A stretch of 64,000 nucleotides of DNA, taken from NCBI GenBank assembly GCA_934465295.1, contig CAKSKU010000011.1, positions 1-64,000 on the forward strand, read 5' to 3'. This DNA comes from an uncultured Oscillospiraceae bacterium. GTDB taxonomy: Bacteria > Bacillota > Clostridia > Oscillospirales > Ruminococcaceae. Each line of letters opens with the position of its first letter. The first letter of the stretch is position 1. Position numbers and translations under genes: made by a program. Positions 43,972 through 53,249 of the stretch are shown piece by piece. The notes below the pieces were generated by a model. That model did not search any database. It was not told the origin of the DNA and worked only from the letters and a program-made list of their open reading frames with translations.

Positions 43972-46257
43972 ATGCGAATCAATATAAAGAAGATACTTGC
44001 CTGCGTTTGCTGCGCCGCAATGGTGACTTCGATGTTCACGATACCTGCTTTTTCGGATGACGATGTAGCGGATACCGCCGAAACAGAGGAAGCCGATGCA
44101 GAGGAAGAAGCTCCCGCTGACGAGGACTATGTCCCCCGTACAGATGAGGAAGCTCTCGCAGCTGCCGAGCTTGTTACGGAAAACGACAAGCTTGCGCTTT
44201 ATGTCAACAAAAAAGAGGTAACTCTTGCACTCGTTGACAAGAACACAGGTGAGATCTGGTGGTCAAACCCCATCAACGCCGATGGTTCATCGGGTAAAAA
44301 GGCACAGATACAGGAGCTTAAAGCCGGTATGGTGCTTACATACGGCGAACCTTCAAAGCGTAAAACTACAACTGCAAACAGCAAGGTAAAGGGCAAGGCT
44401 AAGGTGACTACTTCCAAGGACGGAATAAAGATCACTTACACCTTTAATAATGCAAAGATCAAAGTTCCCGTTACCTACACTCTTGAAGATGATCATCTGA
44501 AGCTCAATGTCGACACCTCCGAGATCACCGAGGAGGACGGCGACAAGCTCACGACGAAGCTCTCGTTTATGACGACCTTCGGCGCTGCAACTACTGATGA
44601 AAACGGATACTTTGTTATCCCCGACGGCAGCGGCGCACTTATCAATTTCAACAACGGCAAAACAGGTCTTAAAACCTACTCGGGCAAGGTCTACGGCAGA
44701 GATATCACAGCCGTTCAGCAGACCGCTCCAGCAGTTACACAGCAGGTCTACCTCCCGATGTACGGTATCGTCAAGGGCAACAGCGGCATGATGGTCGTTG
44801 CGGACAAGGGCGATACAGCCGCTACTATCAATGCTTACGTTTCCGGTCAGAACAAGACCGACTACAACAGCTGCTACTTTGATTTCGAGATAAGAACAAG
44901 CGATGAATATCAGATGGGCGCAAGCAACGACAGCCCGCTTAAGGTATTTGAAAAGAGAGGCATCCTCGTTCCAGAGCTTGAAGTTCGCTACTATCCCGTT
45001 TCAAAGTCCGACAAGAGCGAAGTAAATTACGTTGATATCGCTTCAAAGTACAGAGATTACCTCACAGGCGACTACGGCGTAACAGTCTCCGACTCCGTAA
45101 AGGACGTTCCGCTCTATGTTGACCTCTACGGCGCAGTTCTTAAAAAGGAATCCGTTCTCGGCTTCCCCGTAACAATGCAGCACGCAGCTACAACGTTCGA
45201 TGAAGCAAAGGATATCCTCACATCGCTTTCCGCAGACGGCGCAGACAGCATCGTTGCAACATACAACGAGTGGACGACTGCCGATATCAAGGAAAAGGTC
45301 TCGGATAAAGCTAAGCCTGCTTCAAAGCTCGGCGGAAAATCCGATTTCAACAGCCTTTTGAGCTTCGCAGAAAGCAACAACATCAGCATTTATCCGAATG
45401 TTCAGAACCTCACGTTCAAGACGGGCAACGGATACTGGACGATAACCGATACGGCTATCAGAGTTTCAAATGCTTATTCCAAGCAGTTCACTTATGACCC
45501 TGCTTACGGAATTGAAAACAAATTCTACAAGGCTATGTCGCTCCTTGCTCCCGAGGCTTACACAAAGATGTTCGACAACCTCGCAAAGAGTTACAGCAAA
45601 TATGGTCTTAACAATATCGCAGTCGGAACTGCTTCGACAGTTATCTACGGCGATTACGGCAGAAAGGCTACGTCGAGAGAAATGATGAAGGGTCTGGTTC
45701 AGGAGGGCTATCAGAAGCTCAGCGATCAGGTCGGTTCAGTCCTCGCAGACGGCGCAAATGCTTATGTTCTTCCCTATGTTGACAGGATCACCGATGTTCC
45801 GCTCAATTCCAGCAAGTTTGACGTTTTCGATGCTGAAATACCGCTCTATCAGATCGTTATGCACGGCATCAAGTCCTACTCAACACCTGCTGTAAACGGT
45901 CAGGCAGAGATCGGCGATGTTATCCTTTCCGCAGTTGCTGCTGGCAGCTCGCTCAACTTCGACCTTATGGCTGAAGAAGCTAACGAGCTCAAGGATACTC
46001 GCTACGATGCTTACTACTACGCAGACGCTGACTACTGGAAAGAGGACGCTGCAAGCGTTTATAAATTCGTTAAGGAAATTCTCTCCGATGTTTCTTCGGA
46101 AACTATCACGGGCTATGAGATCCTTGCGAACGGAAACACCGAAACTACCTATTCAAACGGTACTAAGATCACAGTAAACTACACAGACAGGACTGTTACC
46201 AAGGGCAGCACTACATACAGTCTGTACGATTACATCGGGAAGGAGGTCATAGGATAA
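43972..46257 (+). CDS. DUF5696 secreted protein
   Basis: A protein of 761 aa. Signal peptide (1-29), an acidic Glu/Asp/Ala linker, a beta-rich N-terminal domain (100-330, including FVIPDGSGALINFNNGK), then the DUF5696 region (about 380-740: VPLYVDLYGAVLKKES, SIVATYNEWTTADI, SIYPNVQNLTF). The C-terminal region resembles a TIM-barrel glycoside hydrolase, but I cannot point to catalytic acids. Located between two permease pairs, it is likely an extracellular enzyme or binding component of the same pathway. Confidence 0.8.
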   Translation: MRINIKKILACVCCAAMVTSMFTIPAFSDDDVADTAETEEADAEEEAPADEDYVPRTDEEALAAAELVTENDKLALYVNKKEVTLALVDKNTGEIWWSNPINADGSSGKKAQIQELKAGMVLTYGEPSKRKTTTANSKVKGKAKVTTSKDGIKITYTFNNAKIKVPVTYTLEDDHLKLNVDTSEITEEDGDKLTTKLSFMTTFGAATTDENGYFVIPDGSGALINFNNGKTGLKTYSGKVYGRDITAVQQTAPAVTQQVYLPMYGIVKGNSGMMVVADKGDTAATINAYVSGQNKTDYNSCYFDFEIRTSDEYQMGASNDSPLKVFEKRGILVPELEVRYYPVSKSDKSEVNYVDIASKYRDYLTGDYGVTVSDSVKDVPLYVDLYGAVLKKESVLGFPVTMQHAATTFDEAKDILTSLSADGADSIVATYNEWTTADIKEKVSDKAKPASKLGGKSDFNSLLSFAESNNISIYPNVQNLTFKTGNGYWTITDTAIRVSNAYSKQFTYDPAYGIENKFYKAMSLLAPEAYTKMFDNLAKSYSKYGLNNIAVGTASTVIYGDYGRKATSREMMKGLVQEGYQKLSDQVGSVLADGANAYVLPYVDRITDVPLNSSKFDVFDAEIPLYQIVMHGIKSYSTPAVNGQAEIGDVILSAVAAGSSLNFDLMAEEANELKDTRYDAYYYADADYWKEDAASVYKFVKEILSDVSSETITGYEILANGNTETTYSNGTKITVNYTDRTVTKGSTTYSLYDYIGKEVIG

Positions 46258-46258
46258 A

Positions 46259-47155
46259 ATGAAACACAGACTATCCTATGAAAAGAAGAAAGGGCTTTAC
46301 GGCTACGGATTTATCGCTCTTTGGTTTATCGGCGCTCTGATGTTCTTCATCATACCCGTATGCAAATCGTTCTTCTATTCATTCAATGACGTCAGCCCGG
46401 AAACAGGCTACCTCGCAAGAAGCTGGGTGGGTATGGCAAACTACAAGAGAGCGTTCATGACCGACCCGACATTCAGACAGTATCTTGTAAGCGCACTGAA
46501 GGATATGGCGCTCAACCTTCCTATCATCGTTATTTTCTCGATGTTCGTTGCGATCATCATCAACCAGAAGTTCAAGGGCAGAGGCTTCGCAAGAGCCGTA
46601 TTCTTCCTCCCCGTTATCATCGCAACAGGTCCTGTATATGCCATCATCACAGGCGACCTTAACACAAACGGAAACAACAGCGCTGAACAGTTCTCCACAA
46701 TGTTCGAGGCGGACATGGTCGACCAGCTCCTCGAATTTGTCGGAATTTACGGCTTCGGTACGCAGTTCACCGAAATGCTGACAACGGTAACATCGGATAT
46801 CCTCAACCTCGTTTGGAAGTGCGGTATCCAGATCATTATCTTCCTCTCGGCACTTCAGGGTATCCCGACTTCCGCTAAGGAAGCAGCCGCTATCGAAGGC
46901 GCAACAGCTTGGGAATTCTTCTGGAAGATAACTCTTCCTTACGTTTCCCCGATGATCCTTGTAAATATCGTTTATACCGTTATCGACTCCTTCACCGACC
47001 CGACGAACGAGGTTATGGCACGTGTGCTTGAAGTTCAGCGTGACTGGCAGTACGGCTACTCGGCATCAATGGCGTGGAGCTATTTCGGAATAATTCTTAT
47101 TGCTCTCGGAATCATCTTCGCAATTATGAACAAACTCGTTTGGTACGATGATTAA
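46259..47155 (+). CDS. Carbohydrate ABC transporter permease (MalF/UgpA type), pair 2
   Basis: A protein of 298 aa with six TM segments and an EAA loop reading KEAAAIEGATAWEFFWKITL. It starts one base after the DUF5696 stop, with AAGGAGG inside the end of that gene. It is clearly different in sequence from the pair-1 permease. Confidence 0.92.
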   Translation: MKHRLSYEKKKGLYGYGFIALWFIGALMFFIIPVCKSFFYSFNDVSPETGYLARSWVGMANYKRAFMTDPTFRQYLVSALKDMALNLPIIVIFSMFVAIIINQKFKGRGFARAVFFLPVIIATGPVYAIITGDLNTNGNNSAEQFSTMFEADMVDQLLEFVGIYGFGTQFTEMLTTVTSDILNLVWKCGIQIIIFLSALQGIPTSAKEAAAIEGATAWEFFWKITLPYVSPMILVNIVYTVIDSFTDPTNEVMARVLEVQRDWQYGYSASMAWSYFGIILIALGIIFAIMNKLVWYDD

Positions 47156-47168
47156 GGAGGCGGAATAA

Positions 47169-48230
47169 TTGGCAAGTTTAGCAAAACGCTCCGGCGCACC
47201 GTCCGAGCAGAGAAAGATCAAAGAACCTAAAATGTCCCGAAAGGAGAAAAGGGAACGCTTTAAAAAGCGCCTTGAATCCCTTACTCCCGAGGAACAGAAA
47301 TACTTAAAGAGAAAAAGAGTTTTTGATGCAGTATGGCCTATCGCAAGAGGACTTATCGTATTCGGTCTTTGCTTCATCATCATCTATCCTCTCATATTTA
47401 TGGTTTCCGCTGCATTCCGTCCCCGTGCGGAAATGAACGATCCGACGATCATGTGGATACCTAAGCACTTCATTCTTTCAAATATCACCGATGCATGGAA
47501 GGCAATGGACTTCGGCAACACGCTCGTCAACACTCTTGTGCTGAATATCGGCTGTTCGATACTCCAGGTACTTACCTGCGCACTTACGGGTTACGGCTTC
47601 GCACGATTCAAGTTCAAGGGAAAGAGCATACTCTTCTTTATCGTAATACTTATGATCCTTGTGCCTTCACAGATCATTCTTATTCCGCAGTATATGTTCT
47701 TCCGTTACTTCAATCCATTCGGAATTTATCATGCGATCACAGGAAACTACATCAACTTCATCAACAGCGGTGTTACAATGTATTTCCCCGCACTCACAGC
47801 GAACGGTATCCGTGCAGGTCTTTTCATATTCCTGTTCAGACAGTCGTTCCGAGGACTTCCTAAGGAACTCGAAGACGCAGCATACCTTGATGGCTGCTCG
47901 CCTTTCAGAACATTCATCCAGGTAATGGTTCCGAACGCAGGCGCAACATTCCTTACAGTATTCCTCCTCTCGGTCGTTTGGTACTGGAACGATTACTATG
48001 TTTCCACATCGTTCTTCACCGACAACAAGACCGTTGCACTTATGCTCAAAAACCTCGATGCAAGCCTTGCAAGACTTATCTTCGGCAACGAAACGCCGAA
48101 TGTCCGTGAGCTTATCGTATGGATGGAAGCAGGCTGTCTTATCTCTATCCTGCCAATGCTTATCCTCTATATCTGCTTGCAGAAAAACTTCACAGAAGGT
48201 ATTGCACGTTCGGGTCTTACAGGTATGTAA
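47169..48230 (+). CDS. Carbohydrate ABC transporter permease (MalG type), pair 2
   Basis: A protein of 353 aa. Basic N-terminal extension of ~60 residues, six TM segments, EAA loop LEDAAYLDGCSPFRTFIQVM. TTG start after AAGGAGG. Last gene of the operon, followed by a strong terminator. Confidence 0.92.
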   Translation: MASLAKRSGAPSEQRKIKEPKMSRKEKRERFKKRLESLTPEEQKYLKRKRVFDAVWPIARGLIVFGLCFIIIYPLIFMVSAAFRPRAEMNDPTIMWIPKHFILSNITDAWKAMDFGNTLVNTLVLNIGCSILQVLTCALTGYGFARFKFKGKSILFFIVILMILVPSQIILIPQYMFFRYFNPFGIYHAITGNYINFINSGVTMYFPALTANGIRAGLFIFLFRQSFRGLPKELEDAAYLDGCSPFRTFIQVMVPNAGATFLTVFLLSVVWYWNDYYVSTSFFTDNKTVALMLKNLDASLARLIFGNETPNVRELIVWMEAGCLISILPMLILYICLQKNFTEGIARSGLTGM

Positions 48231-48249
48231 TTCACCAAAAGCAATTCAG

Positions 48250-48284
48250 ACCGCTCTCGGGTTTTCCGAGAGCGGTTTTTTTGT
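48250..48284 (+). terminator. Terminator of the carbohydrate ABC operon
   Basis: ACCGCTCTCGG pairs with CCGAGAGCGGT around GTTTT, followed by seven T. Confidence 0.93.
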
Positions 48285-48314
48285 TCTAAAATGTGGAAAA
48301 ATTTTGGTTTTCTA

Positions 48315-48343
48315 TTGCAAACGGAAGCTCCTTTTGATATAAT
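48315..48343 (+). promoter_or_regulatory. Promoter of the lipoprotein gene at 48451
   Basis: TTGCAA (48315-48320) and TATAAT (48338-48343), 17-bp spacer. Confidence 0.7.
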
Positions 48344-48450
48344 GAAAGTGGATATAGTGTGTCCTGTTATTGATATAGAATTTTGACAGGTCGGAAGCAT
48401 TTTGAAAAAAGTTTTTAATGGTTTTATCTTATCAAAGGTGTGTGGTGTGA

Positions 48451-49257
48451 TTGAAAAAGAGCTTAAACGTCTTAATGATCTTTTTAAGCGCATTATTATT
48501 TCTTGCAAGCTGTTCCCAAAGCGATATTTCCGATAACAGCTTGGAAAATGAGCGCATGACCCCAGAGAGCCGTGCTGCCGAGACGATTTACAGCGACGCT
48601 TTCGCCGATGAAGATACTGCCGATGCAGCTAAAAATGAAATTACGGAAGAACCTGCCGACGAAAATGCTGTTGATGCAAGCGGAACGAATGAAGATAACA
48701 TCGAACGGCAAGCGGATTTGCAGTATTTCAAGGAATATCTGATTAAATTAAAGGATGATGATACATTTCTCTTATATTATCCTAATTTGGTGATACAATT
48801 ATTTGATTATGATAATGACGGGAGCAGCGATGCGCTGATATCGGAGGGGGCGTTTAACGGTACACTGTACTATCTTATCAATAATATAAATGCTCCGCAG
48901 CTTATTTACAGCTTCAGCTCATTTGACGATGCGGAGCTGCTGTGTAATACAAACGGTTCGCAGATCATAATAAAATACACCGAAAATTACGGTCTGAACA
49001 CCTACGCCGCATCTGAAACGAACTTCATTTATCTCGGGGAAAAGATAAGCGAAACAAAGCACGTTCATTTTTCGGGAACGTCAAAGCCCGAGGAATTTTA
49101 CATCGAGTCGCAAGGCGAAAAAACGGTCTGCACCGAAGAAGAACTGCAAAATTCAATAATCGAAGCCGAGCAGGATACAGAGCCTTTTTCCGATCTTGAA
49201 GAATTTAAAATGACATTTGCGGATGATGGTGTTGCTATGATCGGGCTGGATCAATAA
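48451..49257 (+). CDS. Putative lipoprotein of unknown function
   Basis: A protein of 268 aa. A signal peptide ends in the lipobox FLASC (Cys near 21). A low-complexity acidic linker to about residue 85 is followed by a domain containing DYDNDGSSDALI, an EF-hand/VCBS-like calcium loop. TTG start with AAGGTG upstream. It resembles the lipoprotein at 59765 in plan, not in sequence. Confidence 0.7.
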   Translation: MKKSLNVLMIFLSALLFLASCSQSDISDNSLENERMTPESRAAETIYSDAFADEDTADAAKNEITEEPADENAVDASGTNEDNIERQADLQYFKEYLIKLKDDDTFLLYYPNLVIQLFDYDNDGSSDALISEGAFNGTLYYLINNINAPQLIYSFSSFDDAELLCNTNGSQIIIKYTENYGLNTYAASETNFIYLGEKISETKHVHFSGTSKPEEFYIESQGEKTVCTEEELQNSIIEAEQDTEPFSDLEEFKMTFADDGVAMIGLDQ

Positions 49258-49340
49258 TATATGCAGCCGAGCAGGCACATTTCCCGTAAATATTGCATCG
49301 GGAGACGAAGCTGAAAAGATGATTGATGACATATAAACCA

Positions 49341-49374
49341 AAAGCGTGAGCAGTTGATGTTCACGCTTTTATTT
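49341..49374 (+). terminator. Terminator before the GH95 gene
   Basis: AAAAGCGTGA pairs with TTCACGCTTTT, followed by ATTTTT. Between 49258 and 49340 there is only an open fragment ending IASGDEAEKMIDDI without a start. Confidence 0.8.
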
Positions 49375-49410
49375 TTACTGAAAGTGCTGAACGATTTGCC
49401 CATAAACCGC

Positions 49411-49439
49411 TTGTTTTTGCTTGCAGGATATGTTATAAT
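49411..49439 (+). promoter_or_regulatory. Candidate promoter of the GH95 gene
   Basis: TTGTTT (49411-49416) and TATAAT (49434-49439), 17-bp spacer. The -35 is weak. Confidence 0.45.
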
Positions 49440-49484
49440 TTTAATAAAACAACCCGTCTTGCTCGGGACACATCGGAGGATATT

Positions 49485-51755
49485 ATGAAGAACTTTTCGG
49501 AATTATTATGGTATAAAGCACCTGCCGCAAACTGGGACGAGGCTCTGCCTGTCGGAAACGGCCGCATCGGCGGTATGATATTCGGCAGAACGGACGATGA
49601 GCTTATCCAGATGAACGAGGACAGCATCTGGTCGGGCGGCTTCCGTTACAGAAACAACCCCAAGGCGAAGGAAAATCTCGGAAAAATACGCAAGCTTATC
49701 GCAGACGGCAGAATAACCGAGGCGCAGAAGCTCTGCGAGGACGCTTTTTACGGCAGAAACGAGCAGCAGCGCCATTATCACCCTATGGGCGACCTGCATA
49801 TCCTCCAAAGCGGCTGCGAAAATGCCGAAAACTACAAGAGAAGCCTTGATATTTCCACAGCAGTCGCAAAAACCGAGTGGACAAGCGGCGGAGTGGACTT
49901 TTCCCGTGAGATCTTCGTTTCGGCGCCGGATAATGTTATGGTTATCCACTTCACAGCGAGCGAAAAGGCGAAAATAACCTTTGAAGCTTTCATCGACGGC
50001 TCAGATGACGACTATGACAAGAACGAAGCCTACGATGCCTCGACTCTGCTCTTCACAGTTACGGACGGAATACCCTATGCGACAGCGGTAACAATAAAAA
50101 CAGTCGGCGGCAGCGGAGAAACGGACGCTACAAGGATAAGGGTAAACGGTGCGGACGAAGCGATTATAACAATAGCCTGCCGAACGGCTTTCCGCACGGG
50201 TAATTACGAAAAAACAGCTTTGAACGAAGCTAAGACTGCACAGCGCAAGTCCTATGAAATGCTTCTCGAACGCCATATTAGCGACTATAAAAAGCTTTAT
50301 GACCGTGTGAATTTTGAGCTTTGCGACAACAGCGGCGGAAATTCGGCTTTGCCAACGAATGAAAGACTTGAAAAGTTCAAAAACGGCGGAAATGACAACA
50401 AGCTTGCCGAGATGTACTTCAATTTCTCACGCTATCTTATGATAAGCGGTTCCCGTGAGGGTACACTTCCGCTCAATCTTCAGGGAATATGGAACAAGGA
50501 TATGTGGCCTGCATGGGGCGGAAAATACACTATTAACATCAACACCGAGATGAACTACTGGGGTGCAGAGATACAAAATCTTCCCGAGTGCCACACACCG
50601 CTTTTTGACCACATCGAGCGAATGAGGGAGAACGGACGGATCACCGCCCGTGAGATGTACGGCTGCAAGGGAATGGTCTGCCACCACAACACCGATATCT
50701 GGGGTGACACGGCTCCGCAGGACAGGTGGATGCCTGCAACGGTATGGCCGATGGGTCTTGCGTGGCTCTGTCTGCACATCTACGAACACTACAAATTTAC
50801 GCAGGATAAGGATTTCCTTGCCGACAAGTACGATACGCTGAAAGAAGCAGCTGAATTCTTCGAGGATTACCTCATCGAGAATGAAAAGGGACAGCTTGTG
50901 ACAAGTCCGTCAACTTCGCCCGAGAATACATACCTCACCAAGACGGGCGAGCAGGGTTCGCTCTGCCAGGGTCCTTCAATGGACAGTCAGATACTTTACA
51001 GCCTTTTCACGGCGGTTGCGGAAAGTGCCGATATTCTCGGCATTGATAAAGATTACGCCGAAACGATGCGGAAGCTCCGTTCACGTCTGCCTAAGCCCGA
51101 GATAGGCAAGTACGGTCAGGTAATGGAATGGGCGGAGGATTATGACGAGGTAGAACCGGGACATCGCCATATCTCGCAGCTTTTTGCGCTCTATCCTGCT
51201 GATATGATATCGCTCCGCAAAACGCCCGAGCTTGCAAAGGCTGCAACCGCAACGCTCGACCGCAGACTTTCCCACGGCGGCGGTCACACGGGTTGGTCGA
51301 GAGCATGGATAATCAATATGTGGGCAAGGCTCGGCAGGGGAGAAAAGGTCGGCGAAAATGTCCGCGCGCTCCTCTCGAACTCGACTTCGATAAATATGTT
51401 TGATATGCACCCACCGTTCCAGATAGACGGCAACTTCGGCGGCGGTGCAGGCATTGCCGAAGCACTCGTTCAGAGCCACAGCGGCGAGATAAACGTTCTC
51501 CCTGCGCTCCCCGAGGAATGGGAAAGCGGCTCTCTTTACGGTGTAAGAGCAAGAGGCGGCTTTGAGCTTGATTTTGAATGGGAAAAGGGTAAGATAACAA
51601 AGCTTTCCATAACTTCACTCGTGGGAAACACTTGCACAATTGTCGGCAGCGGAATCAAAGTCGTATGTGACGGCAATAATGTCAATGCTGCGGAAAAGGA
51701 CGGCGCTGTTTCGTTCGCATCGGAAAAGGGAAAGACATACTGTGTTGCATTTTGA
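49485..51755 (+). CDS. GH95 family glycoside hydrolase (alpha-L-fucosidase type)
   Basis: A protein of 756 aa with the GH95 layout. An N-terminal beta domain (LWYKAPAANWDEALPVGNGR, MNEDSIWSGG) is followed by an (alpha/alpha)6 barrel (LPLNLQGIWN, NINTEMNYWGAE, HHNTDIWGDTAPQD, TSPSTSPEN) and a C-terminal beta domain ending near HPPFQIDGNFGG-type sequence. The family removes terminal alpha-1,2-L-fucose or alpha-L-galactose. No signal peptide, so it acts in the cytoplasm on imported oligosaccharides. It stands alone between terminators; the Rpn nuclease promoter overlaps its 3' end. Confidence 0.92.
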   Translation: MKNFSELLWYKAPAANWDEALPVGNGRIGGMIFGRTDDELIQMNEDSIWSGGFRYRNNPKAKENLGKIRKLIADGRITEAQKLCEDAFYGRNEQQRHYHPMGDLHILQSGCENAENYKRSLDISTAVAKTEWTSGGVDFSREIFVSAPDNVMVIHFTASEKAKITFEAFIDGSDDDYDKNEAYDASTLLFTVTDGIPYATAVTIKTVGGSGETDATRIRVNGADEAIITIACRTAFRTGNYEKTALNEAKTAQRKSYEMLLERHISDYKKLYDRVNFELCDNSGGNSALPTNERLEKFKNGGNDNKLAEMYFNFSRYLMISGSREGTLPLNLQGIWNKDMWPAWGGKYTININTEMNYWGAEIQNLPECHTPLFDHIERMRENGRITAREMYGCKGMVCHHNTDIWGDTAPQDRWMPATVWPMGLAWLCLHIYEHYKFTQDKDFLADKYDTLKEAAEFFEDYLIENEKGQLVTSPSTSPENTYLTKTGEQGSLCQGPSMDSQILYSLFTAVAESADILGIDKDYAETMRKLRSRLPKPEIGKYGQVMEWAEDYDEVEPGHRHISQLFALYPADMISLRKTPELAKAATATLDRRLSHGGGHTGWSRAWIINMWARLGRGEKVGENVRALLSNSTSINMFDMHPPFQIDGNFGGGAGIAEALVQSHSGEINVLPALPEEWESGSLYGVRARGGFELDFEWEKGKITKLSITSLVGNTCTIVGSGIKVVCDGNNVNAAEKDGAVSFASEKGKTYCVAF

Positions 51756-51772
51756 TGAAATTGTGGTATAAT
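51745..51772 (+). promoter_or_regulatory. Candidate promoter of the Rpn gene
   Basis: TTGCAT (51745-51750) and TATAAT (51767-51772), 16-bp spacer; it overlaps the GH95 stop codon region. Confidence 0.55.
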
Positions 51773-51800
51773 ATGATCAGATAAAAAGGAGGGAAAGCTT

Positions 51801-52679
51801 ATGGCACGAAATGTAATTTCCGCAAAGCTTGATATAATCTTCAAGAAAATTTTTACGGAAAATGAGGATATGCTCCATTCATTTGTAGCAAGTATGCTTG
51901 AAATTCCGCAGGAGCGCATCAAAGAGATCAAAATAACAAACCCCGAGCTTCCGCCCGAAACCCTTGCAGGAAAATTCAGCCGTCTTGACCTTAGCCTTAA
52001 AGTAGATGATAAGCTTGTTAATGTCGAGATACAGGTCAAAAACGATGCGGACTACCGTGACAGAACGCTTTTCTACTGGGCAAAGCTGTATTCGTCCGAG
52101 CTGAAAAGCGGCGAGGAGTACAGCGAACTCAAACAGACCATTACAATAAATATCATCAACTTTAATATGTTCAGTACGGACGATTATCACACCGAGGTTG
52201 CCGCAATGATAAAGGGTACGGGTGAGGTTTTCTCCGACAAGTTCAGCATACACTTCTTTGAGTTGAAAAAGGTCGGCAGAAAGCCAAACCCCGACAACAG
52301 CCGTGAGCTGTGGCTGCAGTTCATAAACGCAGACAGTGAGGAGGAATTTGAGATGATCAGTCAGACTAACGTTCCTATTATGAAAAAAGCCGTAAATGTT
52401 ATCTATGATATGTCCGAGGACACAAAAATAAGAGAGATAGCCCGTCTGCGTGAAAAGGCACTCCATGATGAAGCGTCAGCGCTTAAAAATGCCAAGGAAG
52501 AGGGTAAAGAAGAGGGCAGAGCGGAAGGCAGAGCAGAAGGCAGAGCGGAAGGCAGAGCAGAAGGCAGAGCAGAAGGCGAGGCAAATGGTATTGCCAAGGA
52601 AAAAGCCAGTGTTATAAGCAAAATGAGAGCTAACGGCTTTACCGACGAACAGATCAGAAAAATATATCCGGAGAGTTGA
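51801..52679 (+). CDS. Rpn/PDDEXK_2 family nuclease
   Basis: A protein of 292 aa. N-terminal PD-(D/E)XK nuclease of the Rpn/YhgA-like transposase-related family, with visible D63 in SRLDLSLKV and E76-x-Q78 in VNVEIQVKN. Residues about 185-292 form the C-terminal domain: IREIARLREKALHDEASALK, an EGRAEGRAEG repeat, then a helix ending DEQIRKIYP. Known Rpn nucleases cut DNA and are linked to recombination and phage defence. The ATG follows GGAGGG. A partial copy of its C-terminus is encoded directly downstream. Confidence 0.88.
   Translation: MARNVISAKLDIIFKKIFTENEDMLHSFVASMLEIPQERIKEIKITNPELPPETLAGKFSRLDLSLKVDDKLVNVEIQVKNDADYRDRTLFYWAKLYSSELKSGEEYSELKQTITINIINFNMFSTDDYHTEVAAMIKGTGEVFSDKFSIHFFELKKVGRKPNPDNSRELWLQFINADSEEEFEMISQTNVPIMKKAVNVIYDMSEDTKIREIARLREKALHDEASALKNAKEEGKEEGRAEGRAEGRAEGRAEGRAEGEANGIAKEKASVISKMRANGFTDEQIRKIYPES
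52515..52574 (+). repeat. Five 12-bp tandem repeats inside the Rpn gene
   Basis: GGCAGAGCGGAA / GGCAGAGCAGAA repeated five times in frame, encoding GRAE units of a charged linker. Copy number should vary between strains by slippage without changing frame. Confidence 0.9.
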
Positions 52680-52681
52680 GT

Positions 52682-52882
52682 ATGGTAAAAATCACTTATG
52701 ATACATCGGAGGAAACAAGGATAAAAGAGATAGCCCGTCTGCGTGAAAAAGCACTCCACGATGAAGCGTCAGCACTGAAACACGCAAGGGAAGAAGGCAG
52801 AGCCGAAGAAAGAGCCTATTCAATAAAACGAATGCGTTCTCTCGGATATACCGAGGAGCAGATCAAGGCGGTATTCGGCTAA
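52682..52882 (+). CDS. Stand-alone copy of the Rpn C-terminal domain
   Basis: A protein of 66 aa whose residues 5-40 (YDTSEETRIKEIARLREK onward) are nearly identical to residues about 198-235 of the upstream Rpn protein, and whose end (LGYTEEQIKAVFG) matches the Rpn end. The nuclease domain is absent and the GRAE linker is short. The two DNA segments 52432-52485 and 52726-52779 are close copies, so the duplication is recent. ATG 52682 has GGAG eight bases upstream, placed within the end of the Rpn gene; the start follows two bases after that stop. In studied Rpn loci, C-terminal fragments made from an internal start inhibit the nuclease, so this may be a separate antitoxin or an oligomerisation partner. 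A decaying duplicate is the alternative. Confidence 0.75.
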   Translation: MVKITYDTSEETRIKEIARLREKALHDEASALKHAREEGRAEERAYSIKRMRSLGYTEEQIKAVFG

Positions 52883-52907
52883 GACATAATTGAAAGGAGA
52901 TCGCACT

Positions 52908-53108
52908 ATGAGCAATGACAAAAGATTCATAAAGGTTTATTCCAAGGGTGCAATGGAGGGCTGTGAGATATGGGTCGATACCGAAACGGGTGTGAACTAT
53001 TTCTACCATTTCTCGGGCTATTCGGGCGGACTGACTCCGCTGCTTGACAGTGACGGCAAGCCTGTCGTAAGCTCACGTTCGGAGATAGATGCACTCTTAG
53101 ACAGGTAA
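52908..53108 (+). CDS. DUF6440-like small protein
   Basis: A protein of 66 aa. The pattern WVDTETGVNYFYHFSGYSGG then LTPLLDSDGKPVV is typical of DUF6440 proteins, common in Clostridia and of unknown function. I start at ATG 52908, preceded by GAAAGGAGAT. It lies 25 bp after the Rpn mini-gene, so the three may be co-transcribed. Confidence 0.8.
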   Translation: MSNDKRFIKVYSKGAMEGCEIWVDTETGVNYFYHFSGYSGGLTPLLDSDGKPVVSSRSEIDALLDR

Positions 53109-53193
53109 ATCGTTTACAATTCTAAACATTTTATGACTTATACCTTTAAGTCTGAAAATTACAGTTGATTTTTCTTTTTAAATAATGTATAAT
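53104..53193 (+). promoter_or_regulatory. Promoter and GTAAATCGTTTAC site of the GH130 gene
   Basis: TTGATT (53165-53170) and TATAAT (53188-53193) with 17-bp spacer. About 50 bp upstream, overlapping the DUF6440 stop, is GTAAATCGTTTAC (53105-53117), a near-palindrome of the LacI/CcpA type, related to the site at 36685. Confidence 0.65.
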
Positions 53194-53249
53194 AAAAAAG
53201 ACTTAGGTTGTCAAAACAATAACAACAATAACGAAAGGCGGTCAAACCA

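Noticed and set aside
49258..49340. Possible coding remnant ending IASGDEAEKMIDDI
   Set aside because: No start codon or ribosome binding site, about 25 codons, and no recognisable parent protein; it may be a chance frame.
52515..52574. Regular short repeats that could be a CRISPR-like array
   Set aside because: The units are 12 bp with no spacers and lie in frame inside the Rpn gene, encoding GRAE. No cas gene is present.
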